A stretch of 64,000 bases of DNA, taken from contig NZGD01000253.1 of assembly GCA_002690925.1 (NCBI GenBank), positions 1 through 64,000 on the forward strand. The letters run 5' to 3'. This DNA comes from Rhodopirellula sp. (GTDB lineage: Bacteria > Planctomycetota > Planctomycetia > Pirellulales > Pirellulaceae). Of the stretch, positions 39,674 to 48,203 are shown in pieces (position 1 is the stretch's first letter; each line of letters begins with the position of its first letter). The notes under the pieces are model-generated. The model ran no database searches, was not told the origin of the DNA, and saw nothing but the letters and a program-made list of their open reading frames with translations. The position numbers were made by a program, and so were the translations under genes.

Positions 39674-40594
39674 TCAGTCGCGGTAAACCGGATAGTACCC
39701 GTCATAGTAGGGAGCTACTGGATAAGGTGTTCCCGGGCCGGAAGGATAAGGGTTGAACGGGCTCGGTTGTGGAGCCGAACGGTATCGACCCCGATTTCTC
39801 CAGTCATTTGGTATGCCTTGCCTGCGATCGTACCGCCGCCTCGGATCATTTGTGCCCGCCGCATCTGGCACCCCAGCAGCGTTGGGTACAAGATTTCTCA
39901 CCTGCCCCGCTCGCTCACCTTCGGCACCACCACTCAACTCGCGCTGACCAACGGCCGTACTCTGGTCGCGTGCACGCAACAATTCGCCTTCAGGGATGAT
40001 GCCATCCACGGGTACGCCAAAACCATCGCCACTGGGAACAACGGACATGGTTGCAGAGGGTGGCAATAATCCATCGACGGAAAGTCCACTGCCACCCACT
40101 TCTGGAACTTGGCCTGCCGGAATTTGGCCTGCCGGAACAGTACCGCCCTGAGGTGACATCACAGGGTAGCGTCCGCCAGGATTCATGCCCGCACCCCAAT
40201 ATGGATCGTAAGGTACAGGTCCGTAGGGACTGTAATAGCCTCCCCCCAAATTCAACCCGGCATAAGGCGGACCCCAATTCGGGTACGGCGTACTGTAGGG
40301 TCGATAGGGAAATCGCCATTCACCGTAAGGACGCACCGGATCACCCCACTGCTCAACGCGATGGTAGTTGTCTGCCGATTGACCGTAGTTCAAGGAACTA
40401 CGGGTGTGGGTGTAGCCGCTGGTGCGAAAATTCGAGGGCTGTGGTACGGACGGTGCCTCGATTCTTGCGTATTGTGCAACGCGTTCGCCCGTACTCGGGT
40501 TGTGGCTGTAGCGACTTGGGAGCGTCAGCCAGTCGGCCGCTCCAGCAAGCGGTGAAATGCAGATTATGGTGAGAACAAGAATAGCGATTCGCAT
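39674..40594 (-). CDS. Secreted Pro/Tyr/Gly-rich protein of unknown function
   Basis: 306 residues from ATG at 40592-40594, giving the signal peptide MRIAILVLTIICISPLAGA. The mature protein is low in complexity: YRPYSTPYPNWGPPYAG, GGGYYSPYGPVPYDPYW and a C-terminal PYPSGPGTPYPVAPYYDGYY, with short repeats AGQIPAGQVP. A structural or wall-associated role is plausible for such Tyr/Pro-rich secreted proteins, but nothing in the sequence shows it. It converges on rsmH. Confidence 0.7.
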   Translation of the reverse strand: MRIAILVLTIICISPLAGAADWLTLPSRYSHNPSTGERVAQYARIEAPSVPQPSNFRTSGYTHTRSSLNYGQSADNYHRVEQWGDPVRPYGEWRFPYRPYSTPYPNWGPPYAGLNLGGGYYSPYGPVPYDPYWGAGMNPGGRYPVMSPQGGTVPAGQIPAGQVPEVGGSGLSVDGLLPPSATMSVVPSGDGFGVPVDGIIPEGELLRARDQSTAVGQRELSGGAEGERAGQVRNLVPNAAGVPDAAGTNDPRRRYDRRQGIPNDWRNRGRYRSAPQPSPFNPYPSGPGTPYPVAPYYDGYYPVYRD

Positions 40595-40717
40595 GAGCGC
40601 CAAACTACTTCCAAAAAGTGGATGTGCTTGAAAACTCCCCGTAGAAACCACGTTATTTTGAATGACTCAGGAGTGCAATCACCAAATCTGCTGAAACCGG
40701 GAAAAATCGCACTGCCC

Positions 40718-41755
40718 CTATAAGTGGCGCAACCCGTCCTCACTCATTGGATTGGGCACCTCAGCCTCCAACTCATCCAGCCGATCCAAGGTCTCCTGAT
40801 CCAATACTAAATCGCGTGCCTCGAGCGATTCATCAAGCTGCTTCAAGCTGGTGGCACCGATAATCGTTGAGGCAACGAAATCGTGCTGACGGCTCCAAGC
40901 GACAGCCAAGGCGGTGAGAGTGATCCCCAGTGACTGGGCAATCTCAGAGAGTCGCCGAGTGGTTTCCAGTGTTCTTGAATTGACAAATCTCCGCGCCATC
41001 TTTTTCTGCCGCTCATTTCCATCCACCAGATAACCACTGAACCTTGCTCCAGCGGGTCGGTCCTGCTGATACTTACCTGTCAGAACTCCACCCCCCAGCG
41101 GCGAATAGGGCAAAAGACTTACCTGCTCTCGACGACAAACCTGCGCCAATTCACTCTCACATCGACGATTAATCAAACTGAAGTTATTTTGCACGGTTTG
41201 ATAACGATCAACGGCGTGAGACTCAGCAGCCCAAAGACTTTTCATCAAACCCCAGCTGGTCTCATTGCTACAGCCAATTACTCGCACCTTCCCTGCATCT
41301 CGCAATTCCGTAAGCACACCAAGGACCTCTTCGTAAGGCATTCCGTGATCCGGCCAATGCGTTTGGTAGAGATCGATGTAATCAGTTCCCAAGCGAGTCA
41401 AGGAGGCGTCACAGGCAGCCACAATTTGCCGCCGATCCAACGATGTTTTCCCATGGCGAACAGGAGGGACAAACCAACCATGCCCTGGCCCGGTGACCTT
41501 GGTTGCGATCACCACTGTCTCACGCGGTTTCGTTTTCATCCAACGTCCGACAATTTCTTCGGTCACTCCCACAAGCTCAGCTGTGGGAGGGACCGGGTAG
41601 ATCTCCGCTGCGTCGAAGAAATCAATCCCGGCATCCCACGCCAGATCACAAATTGCATGACTAGTCGCCTCATCACACTGACCTCCGAAGGTCATTGTGC
41701 CCATACAAATATCAGACACGACCAGACCACTGGTCCCCAAACGTCGCCTTTCCAT
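40718..41755 (-). CDS. Aldo/keto reductase (Tas-like)
   Basis: 345 residues from ATG at 41753-41755 (MERRRLGTSGLVVSDICMG); a start further upstream (TTG at 41800) adds unrelated residues. The TIM-barrel oxidoreductase motifs are intact: GIDFFDAAEIYP with catalytic Asp and Tyr, ATKVTGPG with the Lys, YIDLYQTHWPD with the His, and NADP-binding WSRQHDFVASTIIGATS near the end. The length and the SLLPYSPLGGGVLTGKY segment resemble the Tas/YajO subgroup. Substrate unknown; no operon partner. Confidence 0.93.
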   Translation of the reverse strand: MERRRLGTSGLVVSDICMGTMTFGGQCDEATSHAICDLAWDAGIDFFDAAEIYPVPPTAELVGVTEEIVGRWMKTKPRETVVIATKVTGPGHGWFVPPVRHGKTSLDRRQIVAACDASLTRLGTDYIDLYQTHWPDHGMPYEEVLGVLTELRDAGKVRVIGCSNETSWGLMKSLWAAESHAVDRYQTVQNNFSLINRRCESELAQVCRREQVSLLPYSPLGGGVLTGKYQQDRPAGARFSGYLVDGNERQKKMARRFVNSRTLETTRRLSEIAQSLGITLTALAVAWSRQHDFVASTIIGATSLKQLDESLEARDLVLDQETLDRLDELEAEVPNPMSEDGLRHL

Positions 41756-42215
41756 CGCCTGCATCTCTCCAGTTGTGTAGTAATCCCAGCTGTGTACCAA
41801 TCATCGCATGTTAAGCCTCAAACCGTAAGCATCGGTAAAACGCCCATAACCTATCTGCTCAATTGCTGGATTCAGAATAGCATCCCATTCGCATAGTTTC
41901 CGCTGTACCTGCTCATGCTTACATCAACCTAGAAGGCCACTCACAAAACAGCATCAATGAACGAGCCCCCTTCTTAGCCGCGATAAAGTATCTACCCATG
42001 GTGAAGCAGCAGCTGAACTGCCATTGCCAGGGCCTTTGGTCGTTAAGGGACGGCATGAGTTTTCGGCACTTGCTGATTTTGGCAGGTACCATGAGCCATA
42101 CGACCTTCCCTGCCAAAGCCACGCTTGGCAAAAATCAGTTGCGTCAAATGTGCTTGATCCCAATTCACGCTAAACTGTAGTTTCTCCCTTCCTCACTTTT
42201 CCACTTTGCGTATCC
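41756..42215. other. Intergenic region between divergent genes
   Basis: 460 bases between the aldo/keto reductase and esterase genes. Several short frames are open on both strands at 41920-42180, but none has a start with a ribosome site or recognisable family text. No RNA gene or hairpin I can support. Confidence 0.4.
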
Positions 42216-43145
42216 TTGCCCGTGTCGATCTCACAATTTTTTGCGGTGGTCGTTATTTCGACGACTATCATGCTCAGCTTTCTGTGTCCTTTACAGCTAC
42301 AAACTCTCCAAGCGGCAGACGGGCCTTATCAGCATGGACCGGATTCCATGCTCAATGCGGGTAACCCGCGTGGGACGGTGACTGAGCATGTAATTTCGGA
42401 CAGCAAGGTTTTCCCTGGAACCAAAAGACGTTACAGCCTGTATGTTCCGGCCCAGTACAATCCGAAGCGGCCAGCAGCATTGATGGTATTTCAGGATGGC
42501 CACGCCTTTGTTGGCGACCGCGGTGATTTTCGCGTTCCGACCGTCTTTGACAACCTGATCGCAAAGGGTGTCATGCCTGTCACAATCGCCATCATGATCG
42601 ATCCAGGCCACAAAGGCGAATTACCCGACAAACGCGGCTGGAAACCGACGCCTGCGAACCGAAGTGTTGAGTATGACACAGTGAGTGGTGACTATGCAAA
42701 ATTTTTACTCGAGGAGGTTTTGCCGCCTATCGAGGCAGACTACCGAATTACCCAAAACCCAGAATTGCGAGCGATTTGCGGCAACAGCTCGGGGGGAATC
42801 TGCGCCTTCTCCGTTGCTTGGCATCGCCCCGACCAATTTCGCAAAGTACTCAGCCACATCGGCAGCTTTGTCGACCTAAGAGGTGGCCACAACTACCCTC
42901 CGATGATCCGTAAAGCAGAAAAAAAACCAATTCGTGTTCTCCTGCAGGATGGTGAAAACGACTTAGACAACCGGTTTGGTAATTGGCCCTTGGCGAATCG
43001 GCAAATGGCCCGGGCATTGTCATATCAGAATTACGATTACAAACTTGTGTTTGGTGAAGGAGCGCACGATGGAAAACATGCCGGCACCATCTTTCCTGAT
43101 TCACTACTTTGGTTGTGGAGAGGCTGGGAACAACTGAAGCCATGA
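42216..43145 (+). CDS. Exported esterase (enterochelin esterase / esterase D-like fold)
   Basis: 309 residues from a TTG at 42216; a GTG two codons later is equally possible. A signal peptide (FFAVVVISTTIMLSFLC core) leads an alpha/beta hydrolase: RYSLYVPAQYNPKRPAALMVFQDGHAF is the typical Fes/esterase-D opening, the nucleophile serine is in ICGNSSGGICAF, and the histidine in GEGAHDGKHAG. Such planctomycete proteins act on carbohydrate esters or related compounds; substrate cannot be read. Confidence 0.88.
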   Translation: MPVSISQFFAVVVISTTIMLSFLCPLQLQTLQAADGPYQHGPDSMLNAGNPRGTVTEHVISDSKVFPGTKRRYSLYVPAQYNPKRPAALMVFQDGHAFVGDRGDFRVPTVFDNLIAKGVMPVTIAIMIDPGHKGELPDKRGWKPTPANRSVEYDTVSGDYAKFLLEEVLPPIEADYRITQNPELRAICGNSSGGICAFSVAWHRPDQFRKVLSHIGSFVDLRGGHNYPPMIRKAEKKPIRVLLQDGENDLDNRFGNWPLANRQMARALSYQNYDYKLVFGEGAHDGKHAGTIFPDSLLWLWRGWEQLKP

Positions 43146-43323
43146 ACAAACGGCAAAACAGGGCTGCGTGAACATCATTTCCATTGTTCTCCGTTTTCTC
43201 TTTCCCGCTTGTCGCAAAAAAGCAGTTCCACCGCGATCCATACTCGATCTGGCTCAGATTCACACTCAATAGACACCGCTTCTATCCAAATATCCAAACG
43301 ACCCACAGCAGCTCCCTTCACCC

Positions 43324-44508
43324 ATGCCCAACCCGTCCGAAACCTCACTCGACGTTCAGTTTTCGGTGCCGTTTGTGCATCGCCTGCGAGTCACCGATGA
43401 TGTATCCCGGGAAGACCTGCCCGCATTGTTGTCAGTCATTGAAGCTGGATCCGGGGAACGAGCCAAGGTGTTACTGATTGCGGAGCGTTCGCTATCTGAG
43501 CCCACCACCCGCATTGCGGAACAGCTTGGGCACGCGAATGACATCGACATGGTTCACGCACCCGTCCTGGTTGACGGTGGGGAAGGGATCAAAAATTCGT
43601 CCAAGACAGTAGAGCGTATTCTGCAGCAGATCAATCAGCTAAACCTCGACCGCCGCAGTTACATTGTGGCCATTGGCGGGGGTGCGATGCTGGATGCAGT
43701 GGGCTACGCAGCCGCTGTGGCCCACCGCGGCATCCGACTGATTCGCCTGCCGACCACAACGCTTGCCCAAGCCGATTCAGGTGTTGGTGTCAAAAACGCA
43801 ATCAATCACTTTGAAAAAAAGAATTGGATCGGTACCTTTGCCGTGCCATGGGCGGTTATCAATGACGCGTCTTTACTGCAAACTTTGCCTGATCGCGATT
43901 TCAGATGCGGCTTCAGCGAAGCGGTAAAAGTCTCGTTATTGAAAAGTCAGCCAGAGTTCTCGTGGCTTTGTGAAAATGCTGATGCCATTCGAGAACGTGA
44001 AACAGTTGCTTCCAAACGTGCTGTGCATCAGTCTTGCCTGCTGCACCTGAAACACATCACCCACGGAGGTGATCCTTTCGAAATGCTGGAAGCCCGACCA
44101 TTGGACTTTGGTCATTGGTCAGCGCACCGTCTTGAGCCACTGACCCACTATCAGATCCGTCACGGCGAAGCAGTTGCCATTGGGGTCGCGATCGACACAA
44201 TTTACTCATCACTGAAGTTTGGCTTTCCCGAACAGGACATGCGAGCCGTTTGCAAATGCTTGACTCGCCTGGGCATCCAACTTTGGCACGAAGAATTAAC
44301 ACCCATCGAGCGTTTGATGCAGGGTCTGGAAGAGTTCAGACAGCACCTGGGAGGTCGCCTGACGATCACGATGCTCCGTGGCGTCGGTGATCCAATTGAC
44401 GTCCACGAAATCGATCATATCGTAATGCGCAACGCGATTGATCAATTGCAGCGAATGCAACAGGAACTCGCGTCCAGCAACGAGCCAAAGGTCGGAAGCA
44501 ATGGGTAA
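43324..44508 (+). CDS. 3-dehydroquinate synthase-family cyclase, EboD-like
   Basis: 394 residues of the AroB-like sugar-phosphate cyclase superfamily. NAD-binding YIVAIGGGAMLDAVGYAAA, then RLPTTTLAQADSGVGVKNAIN in place of the AroB text with DSSVGGK, metal-ligand Glu in CGFSEAVKVS, and His ligands in DFGHWSAHRLE and RHGEAVAIG. The pattern HRGIRLIRLPTT and the SGVGVKN stretch resemble the EboD branch found in eboABCDEF clusters, not housekeeping AroB. No other ebo gene is adjacent. A true aroB role is possible but less likely. Confidence 0.82.
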   Translation: MPNPSETSLDVQFSVPFVHRLRVTDDVSREDLPALLSVIEAGSGERAKVLLIAERSLSEPTTRIAEQLGHANDIDMVHAPVLVDGGEGIKNSSKTVERILQQINQLNLDRRSYIVAIGGGAMLDAVGYAAAVAHRGIRLIRLPTTTLAQADSGVGVKNAINHFEKKNWIGTFAVPWAVINDASLLQTLPDRDFRCGFSEAVKVSLLKSQPEFSWLCENADAIRERETVASKRAVHQSCLLHLKHITHGGDPFEMLEARPLDFGHWSAHRLEPLTHYQIRHGEAVAIGVAIDTIYSSLKFGFPEQDMRAVCKCLTRLGIQLWHEELTPIERLMQGLEEFRQHLGGRLTITMLRGVGDPIDVHEIDHIVMRNAIDQLQRMQQELASSNEPKVGSNG

Positions 44509-44681
44509 AGCACCGTGCGGATCCGAACGGCGCCCACGCGGCCGCGACCAATAGAAGTTGGGGAAGCAGAAAAAGCCGGCGGATAAATTGCACCACCGAA
44601 CGACCGCTGGCTGTCCCTGCGTCTGGACAGGCATCTTAAGCCAAGAATCTTGTCGCACATATTGAACATCAAAGTGTGAAT

Positions 44682-44707
44682 CGCTGCTGGATCCACCAGC
44701 GTTTTTT
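44682..44707 (+). terminator. Terminator after the AroB/EboD-like gene
   Basis: CGCTG / CAGCG stem with one C-C mismatch, inner TG/CA pairs and loop GATC, followed by six T at 44702-44707. It lies about 175 bases after the gene and reaches into the stop codon of the convergent dehydrogenase gene. Confidence 0.65.
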
Positions 44708-45809
44708 ATTCTTCCGCGACGTTCACATAGACTTTCAAGGCGTCCTTTTCTTCAACCAGCAATCGCATCATCTCGGCGAAATTTTCGAGACCATCGACGG
44801 GGTTGGTAAGAATGCGTTCTAGCACTCCCGGGTACATCATTTCACCAAGAGCCAAGTCTTTGATTCCCATCTCAAAATGATGACGGTTTGCATTCACGCT
44901 GCCCAGCAACAACTTATTTCCCAAGACCCATTGTAAATTGATCTTATCGGCAGGGACCTCACTTTTGTTGTCACCACCGGTGATCCCGGTCCAGACGAGA
45001 ACTCCATTGAGCCCCAGATGCTCCATCGCCTCAAAAGCAAGCCGACTGCTACCCGTTGCATCCACGATCAAGTCCGGCTTCCCGGTCTGAGCAACAAGAT
45101 CGTCCCATGAGGTTTCACGAGTGCTGACGTAGGTTGCCTCCAAACCGCTCACAATCTCGCTTTTGAGGTTCGGAGCCTCACCCCGAGCCAATGTATAAAC
45201 CTCAAGCCCCCGCAACTTCAGTACAAGCGTGGTTAGCAAACCGATTTGGCCTGCTCCGAGAACGTAGGCGACCTGAGGCCTCCAAACCTTCATTCGCTGC
45301 TGTGCCTCGTAAGCCTGATGAACAGCCTTCGCTGCGCAACTCATCGGTTCCATCAAAACGTGCAGATGCTTCAGCCCGAGTGGCACTCGCACGATGTATT
45401 CTTCTTCATCGACAAAATACTCGGTCAAATAACCATGACGCAGGTTGATCCCTCGCTCGTAATACTCTTCCTCGCTTGTCATGTCGTTGGTGCCGATCAA
45501 GTCATAAATCGACCCTCCCGGGCGACGAACTGTCGCAGTCACATAGTCGCCAACCTTGACACGTCTGACATTTTCGCCAACCGCCTCAACGATGCCAAAC
45601 GACTCGTGCCCAATGACCAGATGCCCATCACCCTCCGGCGCATTCCCGTAAAGTGCATCATTGATTTCGCGATCGGTCGCATCGACGCCGACCTTCAGGA
45701 CGCGTACAAGGACTCCCAAACCATCGGGAACCGCTTCGAGAGTTGGCTTTTCAATCTCTTCCAGATGAACACTATTTGGCGTGCCGGGCGTTACCGCAAC
45801 TGCTTTCAT
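44706..45809 (-). CDS. Glucose 1-dehydrogenase, archaeal/halophilic type (MDR superfamily)
   Basis: 367 residues. Medium-chain dehydrogenase with catalytic domain text [20 protein letters not shown] and [15 protein letters not shown], then [13 protein letters not shown] and the Rossmann motif [16 protein letters not shown]. The order and the sequence TDREI match archaeal-type glucose dehydrogenases that oxidise D-glucose to gluconolactone. The residue where Sulfolobus-type enzymes have the zinc-binding Cys (GVCGTD) is Asp here (GVDATD), as described for the haloarchaeal enzyme. NADP/NAD choice cannot be judged. Isolated from other sugar genes. Confidence 0.88.
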   Translation of the reverse strand: MKAVAVTPGTPNSVHLEEIEKPTLEAVPDGLGVLVRVLKVGVDATDREINDALYGNAPEGDGHLVIGHESFGIVEAVGENVRRVKVGDYVTATVRRPGGSIYDLIGTNDMTSEEEYYERGINLRHGYLTEYFVDEEEYIVRVPLGLKHLHVLMEPMSCAAKAVHQAYEAQQRMKVWRPQVAYVLGAGQIGLLTTLVLKLRGLEVYTLARGEAPNLKSEIVSGLEATYVSTRETSWDDLVAQTGKPDLIVDATGSSRLAFEAMEHLGLNGVLVWTGITGGDNKSEVPADKINLQWVLGNKLLLGSVNANRHHFEMGIKDLALGEMMYPGVLERILTNPVDGLENFAEMMRLLVEEKDALKVYVNVAEE

Positions 45810-46348
45810 TGGGAGACTCTGAGTGACGCTTGGTACGAAGGAAAACGGGAAAAAACGAACGAACGGCGGGAATTAGAAGCGAAGGTATCGAACTGCTCCC
45901 AACGGGATCGTATCAGCCAAACGGTCGCTTTAGCAGTGGGGGATGCCAAGCCTCATAACCAGCAATGCAGCATCCAGCAGGAAACTCCCGCTGATATCGA
46001 ATCGGATCCGCCCCCGCCCGGAAAACTATTTTTCACACCAGCAGTTGTCAAAAATCGCCAAGTCCGTAACATTAGAAGGAATCATCGCGGAGATTTTACG
46101 CCTGCCAACCCCACTTGGCTTAGAAAATTAGGGGCTGGGGTGGGCGGGCCTTCGCGGGCCACGCGGTAGGAAACTTGGCATTGGCATCGCAGAACGTTGG
46201 TCTCAATCAAAATGTTAGCCTTAATCAAATTGGTTAAGTCGACGAGCTTGAGGAACACGGTCTGGCAGGGACCGGTTGCTGAAAAGCCCTTAGCGTTCCT
46301 AACACGTATAAATCCGGACTGCTTCACACAAACTTCAGCCCAAACCCT
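45810..46348. other. Intergenic region ahead of the suf operon
   Basis: About 540 bases without a convincing gene. It holds the probable promoter and operator of the suf regulator (46203-46238). The stretch 45830-46180 shows frames continuing from the opposite strand of the dehydrogenase gene, without family character. Confidence 0.5.
46203..46238. promoter_or_regulatory. Candidate operator of the SufR-like regulator
   Basis: A 19-bp imperfect palindrome CTTAATCAAATTGGTTAAG lies at 46220-46238 (one mismatched pair). It is directly preceded by a related half-matching element TCAATCAAAATGTTAGC at 46203-46219, so two similar boxes sit in tandem about 110 bases before the regulator gene. Binding by the SufR-like protein is inference from position. 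Confidence 0.45.
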
Positions 46349-47119
46349 TTGAACTTAAAAGTCAACACAAACGAACTTCGCTCGGTTGACCGAGAACTCT
46401 TATCCGCCATGCGCGGCGGAGACGCCATGCGCAGGGGTGAGGCGTGGGGCGGTGGTGAGGCAAGTGGTGTCGGCGAGGCATGGGCAATTGGGGAGCTCAC
46501 AAAACTGCTAGGTGTGACTGCGACCGCGGTACGTCAGCGAATCGAAAGATTGCTGGAAATGGGCCTGATCGATCGAGAAAAAGTCGTCGCCGGCAGAGGA
46601 CGTCCAACGTTCCGATATCGATTGACTGTTACTGGTCATCGCGATGCGGGGGCGAATCCCGCCGATTTGGCTGATGCAATGTGGCGAGAAATTGTCGCAT
46701 TGGAAGACGAAAACACGCGAAAGAAACTCCTCTCTGCGGTGGCAGCACGCCTGGGGAAACAATTCGCGTTACAGCTCGGATCGGACCAAGCCGAGGGTAG
46801 CTTTCAGGAAAGAATGCGAAAACTCTCCGAGGCCATGTCAGCGCGTCAGATGGTCACTGAGGTAACGACCGCAGGCGACTTGCCAGTGCTGGACATTGGC
46901 ATGTGCCCTTTCCCAACCCTCACCGATGCGTCAGACGATCGCGAGATGTGCCGTCTTGAAGAGCAGATGATTTCTGAAGCTCTCGGACAGCCCGTTCACT
47001 TGAGCAGTTGTCGCCTTGATGGTGATGATTGTTGTCAGTTTTCTGCGGTTACCTTGGTATCCGATGCGGCCGTGTCAACGGAAACCGAGACTGGCACACC
47101 AGTCGCCAACGAGACCTGA
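46349..47119 (+). CDS. SufR-like iron-sulfur transcriptional regulator
   Basis: 256 residues from a TTG at 46349; ATG codons at 46409 and 46427 are alternatives. Residues ~25-45 are low in complexity (repeated G-E-A), then a winged helix begins: IGELTKLLGVTATAVRQRIERLLEMGLI and GRGRPTFRYRLT. The C-terminal half has cysteines spaced MCPF-x12-MCRLE, then SSCRLDGDDCC, as in SufR-type regulators that bind an Fe-S cluster and repress suf. It lies 210 bases upstream of sufC on the same strand, as sufR does in many genomes, so autoregulation of the operon is likely. Confidence 0.82.
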   Translation: MNLKVNTNELRSVDRELLSAMRGGDAMRRGEAWGGGEASGVGEAWAIGELTKLLGVTATAVRQRIERLLEMGLIDREKVVAGRGRPTFRYRLTVTGHRDAGANPADLADAMWREIVALEDENTRKKLLSAVAARLGKQFALQLGSDQAEGSFQERMRKLSEAMSARQMVTEVTTAGDLPVLDIGMCPFPTLTDASDDREMCRLEEQMISEALGQPVHLSSCRLDGDDCCQFSAVTLVSDAAVSTETETGTPVANET

Positions 47120-47330
47120 GCGAGACTGAGTTTTTTTCACTCCCCAGACAAAGAACCACACACAAGCGATCCAACAGCAGCAGAGATTCAATACAAATCC
47201 GCGACACCATCGAGCCTGTCCGAAGATTTTGCAATCCGACAAGCCACGAAGATCACACGACGATTTTGCTGCGAGTTGCAGCACGCCTTGAAACATACTC
47301 CTTCACTTTCCCAGATTCCCAATTAGCAAG

Positions 47331-48146
47331 ATGACACACGTTCTCAAAATTGAAGACCTGCACGTTAACGTTGGCGAAAAGCCGATTTTGCGTGGAGTCA
47401 ATCTTACAATCAATCACGGCGAAACTCACGCATTGATGGGTCCCAACGGAAGCGGCAAAAGCACGCTTGGACTCGCCATCATGGGACACCCAGGTTATGA
47501 GGTAACCGGCGGTAAGATCTCGCTTGATGGGAGAGACGTGCTGGCAATGGAGCCCGATGAACGTGCTCGCGAGGGGATTTTCATGGCGTTCCAGCGGCCG
47601 ATGGCCATTCCGGGTGTGAAGATGGCTGATTTTCTGCGCCACGCGACGACCAATGTCCGCAGACCCGACCGCAAGGAAGGCGAGGAACTGATTCCGATGC
47701 GCGAGTTCCGAAAAGAACTGAAAGACAAGATGTCCCATCTCCGAATGGATGTCGAATTCGCCCGCCGCTATGTTAACGACGGCTTTTCTGGGGGCGAGAT
47801 GAAGCGAGCTGAGATTCTGCAACTTGCAATGTTGCAACCAAAATTCGCTCTGCTTGACGAAACAGACAGCGGACTCGACGCAGACGCAGTACGCCTTGCC
47901 AGCGAGTCAATCGCCGAGATCGGCCAAGGAAAAATGGGCCTCCTCATTATCACGCACCACGACAAACTTTTGGAACACAATCCACCGGAATTTACTCACG
48001 TGATGCTAGGTGGACGACTGGTTGAGACGGGAGGCCGTGAACTCGCAGATGAATTGCACGAGCACGGATATGACCGCATACGCAATGCGTATCCGGACGC
48101 AGAGGCGGCAAACCAGGAAATGCTTGCCGAAGAGGCGGCTGTCTAG
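47331..48146 (+). CDS. sufC: Fe-S cluster assembly ATPase SufC
   Basis: 271 residues. Cytoplasmic ABC-type ATPase of the SufBCD scaffold. Walker A GPNGSGKSTLG, the long SufC-specific Q-loop region EGIFMAFQRPMAIPGV, signature FSGGEMKRAEILQLAML, Walker B FALLDETDSGLDADA and the H-loop LLIITHHDKLLE are all intact. No membrane partner is expected; SufC works with SufB and SufD encoded just downstream. ATG at 47331. The order C-B-D differs from the E. coli A-B-C-D-S-E order but is common elsewhere. Confidence 0.97.
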   Translation: MTHVLKIEDLHVNVGEKPILRGVNLTINHGETHALMGPNGSGKSTLGLAIMGHPGYEVTGGKISLDGRDVLAMEPDERAREGIFMAFQRPMAIPGVKMADFLRHATTNVRRPDRKEGEELIPMREFRKELKDKMSHLRMDVEFARRYVNDGFSGGEMKRAEILQLAMLQPKFALLDETDSGLDADAVRLASESIAEIGQGKMGLLIITHHDKLLEHNPPEFTHVMLGGRLVETGGRELADELHEHGYDRIRNAYPDAEAANQEMLAEEAAV

Positions 48147-48203
48147 GAAAAAAACAGCAGCTGAATCACACGAGACCACGACAAAGAGCAACAGGAACGA
48201 CTC

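Noticed and set aside
41919-42180. Short frames in the gap between the aldo/keto reductase and esterase
   Set aside because: Frames open on both strands but no ribosome site, no signal peptide and no family resemblance; could not support a remnant gene.
45246-46169. A 307-codon open frame opposite the glucose dehydrogenase gene
   Set aside because: It is the antisense of a well-supported gene; its translation has no family character and no sensible start.
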